DNA from: Cellulomonas sp. SLBN-39
Lineage (GTDB): Bacteria > Actinomycetota > Actinomycetes > Actinomycetales > Cellulomonadaceae
NCBI RefSeq assembly: GCF_006715865.1
Contig: NZ_VFOA01000001.1
Location: forward strand, 2,852,001-2,916,000
Length of the DNA stretch: 64,000 bases
Reading direction: 5' to 3'
The notes beneath the pieces are model-generated. The model was not told the origin of the DNA. It did no database searches and worked only from the letters and a program-made list of their open reading frames with translations. Below, one piece after another: positions 18,101 through 26,566 of the stretch. A program made the translations under genes and the position numbers. The stretch's first letter is position 1; every line of letters starts with the position of its first letter.

Positions 18101-19380
18101 GCCTCGTCCGAGACGTCCACGAGCTCGGTCAGGACCGCGGGCTCGCCCTCCCACAGGATCCGGCGCGCGTGCACGTCGACGGTGGCCCGCCGGTCGCCGC
18201 TGCGTCGCGCGCGGTGCACCCGGGTGCGCAGCACCTCCCCGGCGAGCACCCGCACGTACGCGTCGCGCAGCTCCTCCCCCTCGACGGGGTCGATAAGGTC
18301 CAGCAGGGAGACGCCCACCAGCCGGCGTGCCCACGACGTGCCGTGCACGCGGGCCGCCGCCTGGTTGCTCCACCGCACCACCTGGTCCGGCCCGGCGGTC
18401 ACGAGCGTGGCCGTGCTCGACTGCTCGGCGAGCGCCCGGTAGCGGCCCTCGGCGACCGCCAGCTCGTCCGCGAGCTGCCGTGCCGCCGCGACGTCGACCG
18501 AGATCCCGCCGATGCCCCAGACCGCACCCGTCGCGTCCCGCAGCGGGAACTTCGACGCCAGGTACTCCCGGGGCTCGCCGTCGGGCCCGGGCGCCGTCTC
18601 GGTGAACATCTGCGGACCCTGCGCCGCGACGAGCGCGTCGTTGCGGTTGAGCTCCTCCGCGACGTCGGCGGGCAGGAGCTCGTCGAGCCGTCGGCCGACG
18701 ACGGTCCCCGGCTCACGGCCGAGCACGTCGTGCGTGGGGGCGTTCGCGAGCAGGAACCGCCCGGTGAGGTCCTTGGCGAAGATCGGCCCCGGGGCGTGGT
18801 CGAGCACGGCGTTGAGCACCGCCTCGGACTGCGCCGCGCGGGCGGCGGCGACGGACATCGTGTGCGCGGCGTCGTCCGCTGCGCGGCGGTCGTGCTCGAG
18901 CGCCAGCACCGCCCCCGTCTGCTCGGCCAGGAGCACCAACGACCGGCGGGCGCCGTCGCCGAGCCGGCGCGGGACGACGTCGACCACGCACAGCACCCCC
19001 ACGACCGCGCCGTCGGGCAGGACCACGGGGAACCCTGCCGCAGACCGCGGCGCCCCGTCCGCGCCCGGGTCGTCGCCGAGGTCGTCGACGACCACGGGCG
19101 CCCCCGTGCTCAGGACGCGCTCGCGCAGCGCCTCGACGCGGGCGTCGACCACGTGCTCGGGGTGCCCCTGGGCCGCCGAGGGCGTCGGCTCCGCACGCAG
19201 GTGCACGAAGGCTGTCGCGTGGTCCGCCGCCAGGGCGGCCAGCTCGACGACGCGTCGCAGCTCCGCGGACAGCGCGATCGCGGCGGCGGTCGTCCGCCGT
19301 CCGGCCGACCGGCGCGCCGACCCGTCCGACGTCGGCGCGCCGGACCCTGCGCGGGCCCTCACCTCCGCCCGCTGGCTCAC
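15166..19380 (-). CDS. GAF-PAS(6)-GGDEF-EAL cyclic di-GMP signalling protein
   Basis: The 1404-residue soluble protein starts with a GAF-like domain (about 40-180), then six PAS-type modules (first near IFAKDLTGRFLLANA, last near FRLAFDHATTGMAL), a GGDEF and an EAL domain. The diguanylate cyclase site RLGGDEFVVL (near 1033) is intact, and RDTD five residues before it is a product-inhibition I-site. The EAL phosphodiesterase keeps EALLRW (near 1170), NVS, ELTE, DDFG, MKIDR, AEGVET and the final QGF, so both activities are possible. There is no membrane segment or signal peptide. The GTG start at 19380 overlaps the stop of its paralogue upstream (GTGA). The six PAS modules align in order with those of the neighbour; the GAF is extra. 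Inputs are unknown; redox or ligand sensing by PAS is plausible. Confidence 0.92.
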   Translation of the reverse strand: MSQRAEVRARAGSGAPTSDGSARRSAGRRTTAAAIALSAELRRVVELAALAADHATAFVHLRAEPTPSAAQGHPEHVVDARVEALRERVLSTGAPVVVDDLGDDPGADGAPRSAAGFPVVLPDGAVVGVLCVVDVVPRRLGDGARRSLVLLAEQTGAVLALEHDRRAADDAAHTMSVAAARAAQSEAVLNAVLDHAPGPIFAKDLTGRFLLANAPTHDVLGREPGTVVGRRLDELLPADVAEELNRNDALVAAQGPQMFTETAPGPDGEPREYLASKFPLRDATGAVWGIGGISVDVAAARQLADELAVAEGRYRALAEQSSTATLVTAGPDQVVRWSNQAAARVHGTSWARRLVGVSLLDLIDPVEGEELRDAYVRVLAGEVLRTRVHRARRSGDRRATVDVHARRILWEGEPAVLTELVDVSDEAERTQRVERSEQRLAALFEQAPVGYAEATPDGRLVGLNLRLATLLDRHPGRLHEDALVADLAVPADRPRLRAAVRAVGSGGADVALACTLRRSTGAHVRVQVRLSALLEGGRVAAVGLVVLDEQEQSPRSRQPGTPAERAERMLRALPDAVLACDADGVVLHVNTRALALLRRARHEVVGHPYTDLVPGEDDQQLLRAAARVPTASGPLTVTLRRGDGSTVPVEVLVGATRIDDAPAFVVSARDVGTRAAAAGTPAAGPHAGPRMLAGLLDAATGQAVLATDPDGRIGAASPGAEVLLGHRSHRVVGRLLDDLVEPGDLTALFPDGGGAPGRWLRLATDVDGPRTRLLHVRSETGTARDVLVTFTVQRGPEEPTGLLVVATDVTDGMERVRALTDSEQRFRLAFDHATTGMALVGLAEPVRGRYLQVNQALCDMLGFEQDELVGTQVAAVIDPDDLAEGMEVMRQLVQGELDSFRGERRFRRADGTPVWVDLSVALARDGQGSPTYVVSQYLDVTARKAAEAALTHAALFDALTGLANRTLLVDHMEQEIARARRTGGRLGLLYLDLDNFKDVNDSLGHDAGDALLVEVAARLRRCVRDTDTTARLGGDEFVVLCPGLTSIDELVALARRIEHALALDIVVGATSISVTASVGLAFPEEADVRAEDLLRDADAAMYQAKRNGRHRYEVADPALQARALRQVSLEAELRQALRDAEHGDAPTDQGLHLVYQPGFDMTTGRLVSVEALLRWHHPVRGLLLPGAFLDVAEERALMWPLGLWILRTAIRQAGRWRDVFGDAAPQLWVNVSAGQLGRNQLAGQVQGMLAEHGLAPSSLCLELTERQVVRSAHSTMDDLETLRAAGVGVAVDDFGTGHAGMEYLRRLPVSMMKIDRLFITDVDDDPTQAAITASMVAMGRSMDLTVVAEGVETDRQRAAVVRLGVDLAQGFGLARPTDVAGVDALLAAGAADITGRRTEDHSDA

Positions 19381-22300
19381 GCCACCCCTGTCAGGAGCCG
19401 CTCGACGTCGTCCGCCGGCATCGGCCGCGCGAGCCAGAAGCCCTGCTCGAGGTCGCAGCCCAGGGCCACCACGACGTCGTGCTGGGCGGCCGTCTCGACC
19501 CCTTCGGCGACGATCTTCAGGTCCATCGAGCGGCCCATCGCGACCATCGACGCGGCGAGCGCGGCGTGCGCCTCGTCGAGCGTGACGTCGTTGACGAAGC
19601 TGCGGTCGATCTTCATGACCGTGACCGGCAGGCGCCGCAGGTAGTCCATCCCGGCGTGCCCGGTGCCGAAGTCGTCGATCGCGACGTCCACGCCCGCCGC
19701 GCGCAGGACCGACAGGTCGCCCGTCGTCGAGTGCGCGCCCCGCACGACCTGCCGCTCGGTGATCTCGACGCACAGGCGGTCGGTGGGCAGGCCGTGGTCG
19801 ACGAGCAGCTGCAGCGTGCGCTCCGCGAGCAGGTTCTTGCCGAGCTGCCCCGCCGACACGTTGACCCACATCTGCGGCGCAGCGGCACCGAGCCGGGCGT
19901 ACCAGGTGGCGGCCTGACGGACCGCGGTGCGCATGATCCACAGACCCAGCGGCCACATGAGGGCACGCTCCTCGGCCACGTCGAGGAACGCGTCGGGCGA
20001 GAGCAGCCCGCGCGTGGGGTGCTGCCACCGCAGCAGCGCCTCGCACGCGACGATGCTCCCCGTCCGCGTGTCGTACGACGGCTGGTAGACCAGCGACAGC
20101 CCCGTGCCCGGCACGGCGGTCCCTCCCTCCGCCTCGCGCAGCGCCTGCCGCAGCTCGGCCTCGAGCGAGAGCTGCCGCAGCGCACGGGCCTGCAGCGCGG
20201 GGTCGGCGACCTCGTAGCGGTGCCCGCCGTTGCGCTTGGCCTGGTACATCGCCGCGTCCGCGTCGCGCAGCAGGTCCTCGGCGTCGACGTCGGTGTCGTC
20301 GCGGAACACCAGCCCTGCGCTCACGGTGACCGACAGCGACGTCGCGCCCACGATGATGTCGAGGGCGAGCGCGCGCTCGATGCGCTGCGCCAGCGCGACC
20401 AGCTCGTCGATCGAGGTCAGGCCCGTGCACAGCACGACGAACTCGTCGCCGCCCAGCCGGGCCGCGGTGTCCACGTCGCGCACGCACCGGCGCAGCCGAC
20501 CGGCGATCTCCACGAGCAGCGCGTCGCCCGCCTCGTGGCCCAGCGAGTCGTTGACGTCCTTGAAGTTGTCCAGGTCGAGGTAGATCAGGCCCAGGCCGCC
20601 GCCGTCGCGTCGCATCCGGGCGACCTCCTGCGTGACGTGGTCGACCAGGAGCGCCCGGTTGGCCAGCCCCGTCAGCCCGTCGTGCATCGCCGCCCGCGTG
20701 AGGGCCTCCTCGGCGACCTTGCGGCCCGTGACGTCCTGGTGCTGGGCGACGACGTACGCGGGCGTCCCGTGGGCGTCGAGCACCACCGCGAGCGACTCGT
20801 CGACCCAGATCGTCGCGCCGTCGGCCCGCCGGTACCGCACCTCGCGCCGTGCGGAGCCCAGCCGCCCGGTGCGCAGGTCGTCCAGCACCGCGGTGGTCGC
20901 GTCGAGGTCGTCGGGGTGCGTGATCGCCGTCAGGTCGGCGCCCAGCAGCTCGCCCTCGCTGTACCGGACCAGGTCGCACAGCGCCTGGTTGACCTGCAGG
21001 AAACGGCCCGGCACGCCGCTCGACAGGTCCGCCAGCGCCATGCCCGTGGTCGCGTGGTCGAAGGCGAGGCGGAACCGCTGCTCGGAGTCGGCGAGCGCGG
21101 CCTCGCGCGCCAGGCGGTCCGTCACGTCGGTCGCCACGACGACCAGCCCCACGACGCCGCCGGCGCCGTGGCGCACCGTGATCGACTGCAGCACGTCCCG
21201 GACCGTCCCCGCGCGCGTGACGTAGCGGCGCGGCGTCGTCCGGGTCGACGTCGTCACCGCCCGCGCGACACCCGCCCAGCGCTCGTCCGGGGCGTCGGCG
21301 AACAGCGCGGCCAGGTCGCCGGGCTCGACGAACTCGTCCAGACGCCGGCCGACAGCCTCCGCGGCCGGGCACTGCAGCAGCAGCTCGGCGCCGGAGTTGA
21401 ACACCTCGACGACCCCGTCGAGGTCGATCGCGACGACCGCCTGCTCGGTCGCCGCGTCCAGCACCCCCGCCAGCAGGTCGCGCGAGTGGGCCAGCTCCTG
21501 GCTGAGCCGGCGCGAGGCGGTCATGTCGCGCACCGACGCGACCACCGCCGGCCCCGTCCCGAGCGTCACCGCGCTCAGGAGCACCTCGACGGGGATGCGG
21601 CGCCCGTCGCGCGTGAGCGCCTCGATGTCCAGGCCGGTCGACATGGGCGCCGCGTGGGACGTCGCGACGAAGCGGTCGCGGTGCCGCACGTGGCGCTCGG
21701 CCCGCTCGACCGGCACGAGCGTCTCGACGGCCAGGCCGACCATCTCGCCCGGCGGGTACCCGAACAGGGCCTCCGCCTGGTCGTTGACCTGGGTGATCGT
21801 CCCGTCCTGGCTGCAGATGAGGACCGCGTCCGGCATCGCGCGGACGAGCTGCTCGAGGCGGCGGCCGCGCTCGACGGCCTCCGTCCGGTACCGCTCCGCC
21901 TTCCGGTCGTCGAGCACCACGCCCGCGAGCCGGTCCACCGCGCCGTCGTCGTCCCGCACAGGGGAGAGGTGGACCTGCACCGGCACGTGCTGGCCGGTCG
22001 CGGTGCGCAGCGACCACGCGGTCCCGCCCTCGTCCTGCTCCCCGGCCGTGGCCCGGCGCAGCCGCGCCCGCAGCGCGGCACGGTCGCCCGGGACGAGGAG
22101 GTCCTCGACCATGCGTCCGGCCCAGTCCTCCACCTCGCGGCCCAGCAGCAGCGCCAGGCGGTGGTTCACCGCGTGCAGACGTCCGTCGGTCCCCGCCTCG
22201 AAGTAGCCCACGGGCGCCTGCGCGAACAGCGACGAGAGACGGCGCTCGGAGCGGGCGACGCGCTCGGCGTCCTCGGCCTGGTCGGTCACGTCGAGGAGCT

Positions 22301-23117
22301 CGGTCACCACCGCGGGCTCGCCGTCCCACTGCATGCGCCGCGCCCGCAGGTCGACGACGCCCTGGCGCTCGCGGTCGGTGCCCGGGTTCAGGACCCGGTA
22401 GGCGCGGGTCTCCAGCGGCTCGCCGGTGAGGACGCTCGCGTACTGCGCACGCATCTCCTCGCGCTCCAGCGGGTCGACCGTCTCGAGCAGCGACCGGCCG
22501 ACGAGCTTGTCGACCCGTGCGACGCCGTGCATGCGTGCCGCCGCGAGGTTGCACCAGCGCACCACGTGGTCCGGGCCGGCGGTGACGAGCACGCCCGTGG
22601 TGGCGGACTCGGCGAGCACGCGGTACTGCTCCTGGGTGATCGCCAGCTCCGCGCGCAGCCACTCGGACGTCGAGACGTCGAGCGCGACCGCACCGATCGA
22701 CCGCACCTCGCCGTCGTCGTCCGTGATGGGGAACTTCGCCACGACGAAGTCGCGGGCCCCGTGGACACCGGGCACGGACTCGGTGAAGACCTGCGGACCG
22801 TGCGAGAGCACCGCCGCGTCGTTGCGGAGCGCGTCCTCGTGCACCACGGTCGGGGTGACGTCCTCGAGCCGGCGCCCGACCAGGTGCCCCGGGGCCACGC
22901 CGAGCGCGCGGTGCGCGGCCGCGTTGGCCACGACGAAGCGCCCGTGCAGGTCCTTCGCGAAGACGGGGCCGTGCGCCTGCTCGACGAGGGCGGCTGCCAG
23001 CACCGGGTCCGTGGGCGCGGTCGTCGGCCGCGGCGCGGCCGTACCGGTGACGTGCCGAACGCCCTCCGGACCCGTCCCCGCCGGGTCCGGCCCGTGCTGG
23101 TCAGACGTCTGCTGCAT
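19377..23117 (-). CDS. PAS(6)-GGDEF-EAL cyclic di-GMP signalling protein
   Basis: The 1246-residue paralogue of the downstream gene has six PAS-type modules in the same order (VFAKDLHGRFVVANA first, FRLAFDHATTGMALADL last) but no N-terminal GAF. The GGDEF motif RLGGDEFVVL (near 890) is intact, with I-site RDVD five residues before it. The EAL part keeps EALLRW (near 1027), NVSAGQL, EITE, DDFG, MKIDR, AEGVET and QGF. It can therefore in principle both make and degrade c-di-GMP in the cytoplasm. The ATG at 23117 is chosen because the upstream in-frame region is Pro/Arg-rich and non-conserved in style. GGGGG lies 8-12 bases upstream as a weak ribosome site. Stop and next start overlap, so the pair is made together. 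Confidence 0.9.
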   Translation of the reverse strand: MQQTSDQHGPDPAGTGPEGVRHVTGTAAPRPTTAPTDPVLAAALVEQAHGPVFAKDLHGRFVVANAAAHRALGVAPGHLVGRRLEDVTPTVVHEDALRNDAAVLSHGPQVFTESVPGVHGARDFVVAKFPITDDDGEVRSIGAVALDVSTSEWLRAELAITQEQYRVLAESATTGVLVTAGPDHVVRWCNLAAARMHGVARVDKLVGRSLLETVDPLEREEMRAQYASVLTGEPLETRAYRVLNPGTDRERQGVVDLRARRMQWDGEPAVVTELLDVTDQAEDAERVARSERRLSSLFAQAPVGYFEAGTDGRLHAVNHRLALLLGREVEDWAGRMVEDLLVPGDRAALRARLRRATAGEQDEGGTAWSLRTATGQHVPVQVHLSPVRDDDGAVDRLAGVVLDDRKAERYRTEAVERGRRLEQLVRAMPDAVLICSQDGTITQVNDQAEALFGYPPGEMVGLAVETLVPVERAERHVRHRDRFVATSHAAPMSTGLDIEALTRDGRRIPVEVLLSAVTLGTGPAVVASVRDMTASRRLSQELAHSRDLLAGVLDAATEQAVVAIDLDGVVEVFNSGAELLLQCPAAEAVGRRLDEFVEPGDLAALFADAPDERWAGVARAVTTSTRTTPRRYVTRAGTVRDVLQSITVRHGAGGVVGLVVVATDVTDRLAREAALADSEQRFRLAFDHATTGMALADLSSGVPGRFLQVNQALCDLVRYSEGELLGADLTAITHPDDLDATTAVLDDLRTGRLGSARREVRYRRADGATIWVDESLAVVLDAHGTPAYVVAQHQDVTGRKVAEEALTRAAMHDGLTGLANRALLVDHVTQEVARMRRDGGGLGLIYLDLDNFKDVNDSLGHEAGDALLVEIAGRLRRCVRDVDTAARLGGDEFVVLCTGLTSIDELVALAQRIERALALDIIVGATSLSVTVSAGLVFRDDTDVDAEDLLRDADAAMYQAKRNGGHRYEVADPALQARALRQLSLEAELRQALREAEGGTAVPGTGLSLVYQPSYDTRTGSIVACEALLRWQHPTRGLLSPDAFLDVAEERALMWPLGLWIMRTAVRQAATWYARLGAAAPQMWVNVSAGQLGKNLLAERTLQLLVDHGLPTDRLCVEITERQVVRGAHSTTGDLSVLRAAGVDVAIDDFGTGHAGMDYLRRLPVTVMKIDRSFVNDVTLDEAHAALAASMVAMGRSMDLKIVAEGVETAAQHDVVVALGCDLEQGFWLARPMPADDVERLLTGVA

Positions 23118-23331
23118 CCTGGCGCCCCCGAACCCCACAGGCTGTCCCGCCCAGGATGGGCGGCCTGCCCGCCGGTGGGAAATGCTGGGTCGGGGCGTGC
23201 CGCGGCCGGACCCCGGCGCCGTGCGGCCCCCGGGTCCGGGGGCGTGCACGTCAGGTCTGCTCGTGACGTATCAGCGGGGACCGGGTCGCACCGACGAGCC
23301 CGTGCGGGGCGGGGCAAAGATCACCCGGTGG
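23118..23331. other. intergenic region with copy of GCTGATACGTCAC motif
   Basis: This 214-bp gap lies between the LacI gene and the PAS-GGDEF-EAL gene, both on the minus strand. It must hold the promoter of the signalling operon. The minus strand carries GCTGATACGTCAC (23275-23263), identical over 13 bases to the tandem repeat before the binding-protein gene at 43596. I see no clear -10/-35 pair, riboswitch fold or terminator. Confidence 0.45.
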
Positions 23332-24354
23332 TCAGGCGCTGCCGCGCCACACCACCGGGGTGTCGAGCAGGATCGCCGCCGGCTCGCGCTGCTCGCCGGC
23401 GATCTGGGCCAGCACGCTGCGCGCCGCCGCCCGCCCGAGGCCCTCGGCGGGCTGGCGCACCGTCGACAGCGGCGGTGTGCACCGCGAGGCCCACGCGGAG
23501 TCGTCGAACCCCACGACCCCCACGTCCTGCGGGACGCGCCGCCCCGCGCGCAGCAGGGCCTCCAGCGCCCCCGCGGCGAGCGCGTCGGAGGCCGCGAAGA
23601 CGCCGTCGACGTCCGGCGCCCGCTCGAGCAGCTCCGTCATCGCCCGCACGCCGTCGGAGTACGCGTAGTGCTCGACCCGGGCCACGAGGTCGGCGTCGAA
23701 CCGGTCGCCCAGGGCCTGCCGGAAGCCCGCGAGGCGGTCGGCACCCGAGTCGCGGTCGAGCGCCGCCGCGATCATCGCGACCCGGTGCCGCCCGGTCGCC
23801 AGCAGCCGGGATGTGATCTCGTGCGCGGACGTGACGTTGTCGATGCCGACCCACGACATGTCCTGCAGGTCGGGCGGGTGGCCGACGAACGCCACGGGCA
23901 GCTGCGCGGCCCGCACCACGGCGGTGATCGGGTCGTGCTCGCGGGCGGAGACCACGACGCAGCCGTCGACGAACCCCCCGCGCAGGTACCGCCCGACCCG
24001 CTCGGCGTCGCGCCCCGAGCCGACGACCAGGCAGACCATCTGGTGGTCGGCCTCGGACAGCGCCTCGTTCGCGCCGAGCAGGATCGCCCCGATGTTGGGA
24101 TCCTCGAGGAACAGCGCGTGCGGCTCGTGCACGACGAACCCGACCGCGTTGGTGCGCTGCCGGACCAGGTTGCGCGCGGTGGTGCTCGGCACGTACCCGA
24201 CCTTGCGGATCGCGGCCTCGATGCGCTCGCGGGCGTCGGTGGAGACGTACCCGTCGCCGTTGAGCATGCGGCTGATCGTGCCGCGGGAGACGCCGGCCTC
24301 GCGCGCCACGTCGTGCACGGTCGCACGCTTGCGGGGGAGGGGGGAGGCGGTCAC
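23332..24354 (-). CDS. LacI-family repressor of galactoside operon
   Basis: The 340-residue protein has a LacI helix-turn-helix (TVHDVAREAGVSRGTISRMLNGDGYVS) and the hinge region ending in GYVPSTTARNLVRQRT, followed by a periplasmic-binding-protein-like sensor domain (VGFDDSAWASRCTPPLSTV). It lies divergent to the beta-galactosidase operon and should bind the twin palindromes at 24440-24457 and 24486-24503, releasing them when a galactoside or derived sugar binds. An in-frame GTG at 24363 would add three residues but overlaps the predicted -10 TACAGT (24367-24362) and has no ribosome site. The GTG at 24354 lies seven bases after this -10, which fits leaderless translation. The recognition helix reads SRGTISRML. 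Confidence 0.9.
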   Translation of the reverse strand: MTASPLPRKRATVHDVAREAGVSRGTISRMLNGDGYVSTDARERIEAAIRKVGYVPSTTARNLVRQRTNAVGFVVHEPHALFLEDPNIGAILLGANEALSEADHQMVCLVVGSGRDAERVGRYLRGGFVDGCVVVSAREHDPITAVVRAAQLPVAFVGHPPDLQDMSWVGIDNVTSAHEITSRLLATGRHRVAMIAAALDRDSGADRLAGFRQALGDRFDADLVARVEHYAYSDGVRAMTELLERAPDVDGVFAASDALAAGALEALLRAGRRVPQDVGVVGFDDSAWASRCTPPLSTVRQPAEGLGRAAARSVLAQIAGEQREPAAILLDTPVVWRGSA

Positions 24355-24413
24355 GAGCGTCACTGTAGCGACGCACGGACGGGTGACATCGGGACGGAAG
24401 GGGCTCTCCGGCG

Positions 24414-24442
24414 TTGACCACCCTGCAGGTCGTGCTTAATGT
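24414..24442 (+). promoter_or_regulatory. promoter of galactoside operon
   Basis: TTGACC (24414-24419) and TAATGT (24437-24442) are separated by exactly 17 bases, a good sigma-70-type promoter. The -10 overlaps the upstream LacI operator, so bound repressor would exclude RNA polymerase. Confidence 0.65.
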
Positions 24443-24458
24443 GTGCACGTGCACACAT
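24439..24458. promoter_or_regulatory. LacI operator O1
   Basis: ATGTGTGCACGTGCACACAT is a perfect 20-bp palindrome with the central CG typical of LacI-family operators. It overlaps the -10 of the galactoside promoter. An 18-bp identical copy lies 46 bp downstream centre to centre. Confidence 0.8.
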
Positions 24459-24485
24459 CCCGTCGTGCCTGACGCGCCGGGACGA

Positions 24486-24503
24486 TGTGTGCACGTGCAC
24501 ACA
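24486..24503. promoter_or_regulatory. LacI operator O2
   Basis: TGTGTGCACGTGCACACA repeats the 18-bp core of O1 exactly and ends two bases before the AAAGGAG ribosome site of the beta-galactosidase gene. Two identical sites 46 bp apart suggest cooperative binding or a small loop, plus a roadblock to transcription. Confidence 0.8.
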
Positions 24504-24520
24504 CAAAGGAGTTGCGCACG

Positions 24521-26566
24521 ATGACGACGACCGTCGCACCCACGACGGCTCCGGCCCCCGCCGGTCACCGCCCCCGCTTCCGCCACACCGGCGTCGCGTT
24601 CGGCTGCGACTGGAACCCCGAGCAGTGGGACCGCGCCACCTGGCGCGAGGACGCCCGGCTCATGCAGGAGGCCGGCGTCGACCTCGTCGCGATCAACGTG
24701 TTCGGCTGGTCCCAGCTCGAGCCGTCGCCCGGCCGCTACGACTTCACCGACCTCGGCGAGGTCATGGACCTCATGGCCGCCTCCGGCGTGCGCGTCAACC
24801 TCGGCACCGGCACGGCGTCCACGCCGCCGTGGCTGACCACGCTGCACCCCGAGGTCCTCCCCGTGGCCGTCGACGGCACGCGGCGCTGGCCCGGGGGCCG
24901 GCAGGCGTGGTGCCCGTCGTCGCCGGTGTACCGCGAGCGCTCCCTCGCCCTGGTCGCGCAGGTCGCGGACCGCTACGGCGACCACCCCGCGCTCGCGCTG
25001 TGGCACGTGTCGAACGAGCTGGGCTGCCACAACGCCCTGTGCTGGTGCGACGTCAGCGCCGACGCGTTCCGCCGCTGGCTGGCCGGCCGCTACGGCGACG
25101 TCGCGGCGCTCAACGACGCGTGGGGCACGTCGTTCTGGAGCCAGCGGTACTCCTCGTTCGACGAGGTCCTGCCGCCCCGGGCCACGGTCTCCACCCGCAA
25201 CCCGGGCCAGGTCCTGGACTTCCACCGGTTCTCCTCCGCCGAGCTGCTCGGCCAGCTCCAGGCGGAGACGGCGGTCCTGCGCGAGCGCAGCGCCGTCCCG
25301 GTGACCACGAACTTCATGGTCACCGACCACATCCGCAACCTCGACTACTGGTCCTGGGCCCCGCACGTCGACGTCGTGGCCAACGACCACTACCTCGACC
25401 ACCGGCTCGCGGACCCGACCACCGAGCTCGCGTTCAGCGCCGACCTCACGCGCGGGCTGGCCGGCGGCGACCCGTGGCTGCTCATGGAGCACTCCACCGG
25501 AGCCGTGAACTGGCAGCCGGTCAACCTCGCCAAGGACGCGGGGGAGATGGTGCGCAACTCCCTCACGCACGTGGCGCGCGGCGCCGACGCCGTCTGCTTC
25601 TTCCAGTGGCGGGCCTCCACGCAGGGCGCCGAGAAGTTCCACTCGGCCCTCGTGCCGCACGCCGGCACCGACACCCGCCAGTGGCGCGACGTCGTCGACC
25701 TGGGCGCGACCCTCGACCGGCTCGACGAGGTCGCCGGGTCCCGCGTCGTGGCCGACGTCGCCGTGCTGTTCAGCTGGGAGGCGTGGTGGGCCGCCGACGG
25801 CGACAACCGCCCCTCCACGGCCGTGCGCTACCGCGAGCAGGTGCTCGACGCCTACCGGGCGCTGCGCGCGCAGGGCGTCACGGTGGACGTCGTGTCCCCG
25901 GCCGACCCGCTCACCGGGTACCGGCTCGTCGTCGTCCCCGCGCTGTACCTGGTCTCCGACGCGGACGCCGCGCACCTGACGCGGTTCGTCGAGGACGGCG
26001 GCACCGCGCTCGTGACGTTCTGGTCGGGCATCGCCGACGAGCGCGACGCGGTCCGTCTCGGCGGGTACCCCGGCGCCTACCGGGACCTGCTCGGCGTGCG
26101 CGTCGAGGAGTTCGCCCCCGTGCTGCCCGGCACCGTGCTCACGCTCGACGACGGCTCGCGGGCCGCGCTGTGGAGCGAGCGGTCGCAGGTCGTCGACGCG
26201 GAGGTGCTGGCCCGGTTCGCCGACGGGCCCGCCGCCGGGGAGGCCGCCCTCACGCGCCGCACCGTCGGGCGGGGCAGCGCCTGGTACCTCGCCACGTCGC
26301 TGGACGCCGCGTCGGGCGCCGCGCTGGCCGCCCGGCTGTGCGCGGACGCCGGCGTCGCCACCGACCCCGGCCTGGCCGCCGCGGGCGTCGAGCGCGTCGT
26401 GCGCACCCGTGACTCGATCACCTGGACCTTCGTCGTCAACCACGGAGCGGACGACGTGACCGTCCCCGCCCGGGGCCACGAGCTGGTCACGGACGCCGTC
26501 GTCCGTGACGCCCTCGTCGTCCCCGCGCGCGCGGTCCGCGTCCTGCGAGAGGAGCCCGTCCGATGA
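24521..26566 (+). CDS. beta-galactosidase, glycoside hydrolase family 42
   Basis: The 681-residue protein is a GH42 enzyme that hydrolyses terminal beta-D-galactosides by a retaining mechanism. The acid/base is Glu166 in HVSNELG and the nucleophile Glu323 in LLMEHSTG. The cluster GCHNALCWCDVSADAF after the acid/base resembles the zinc-binding cysteines of this family. There is no signal peptide, so it acts in the cytoplasm on imported sugar. The ATG at 24521 is preceded by AAAGGAG at proper spacing; an upstream in-frame ATG at 24485 lies inside the operator and is rejected. Its stop overlaps the first permease start (ATGA). It heads a five-gene operon with a carbohydrate importer and a GH36 alpha-galactosidase, under the divergent LacI repressor. 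Confidence 0.94.
   Translation: MTTTVAPTTAPAPAGHRPRFRHTGVAFGCDWNPEQWDRATWREDARLMQEAGVDLVAINVFGWSQLEPSPGRYDFTDLGEVMDLMAASGVRVNLGTGTASTPPWLTTLHPEVLPVAVDGTRRWPGGRQAWCPSSPVYRERSLALVAQVADRYGDHPALALWHVSNELGCHNALCWCDVSADAFRRWLAGRYGDVAALNDAWGTSFWSQRYSSFDEVLPPRATVSTRNPGQVLDFHRFSSAELLGQLQAETAVLRERSAVPVTTNFMVTDHIRNLDYWSWAPHVDVVANDHYLDHRLADPTTELAFSADLTRGLAGGDPWLLMEHSTGAVNWQPVNLAKDAGEMVRNSLTHVARGADAVCFFQWRASTQGAEKFHSALVPHAGTDTRQWRDVVDLGATLDRLDEVAGSRVVADVAVLFSWEAWWAADGDNRPSTAVRYREQVLDAYRALRAQGVTVDVVSPADPLTGYRLVVVPALYLVSDADAAHLTRFVEDGGTALVTFWSGIADERDAVRLGGYPGAYRDLLGVRVEEFAPVLPGTVLTLDDGSRAALWSERSQVVDAEVLARFADGPAAGEAALTRRTVGRGSAWYLATSLDAASGAALAARLCADAGVATDPGLAAAGVERVVRTRDSITWTFVVNHGADDVTVPARGHELVTDAVVRDALVVPARAVRVLREEPVR

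Noticed and set aside
24485..24520. Upstream ATG that would extend the beta-galactosidase by 12 residues
   Set aside because: It lies inside the LacI operator, has no ribosome site and would add a non-conserved leader; AAAGGAG fits the ATG at 24521.
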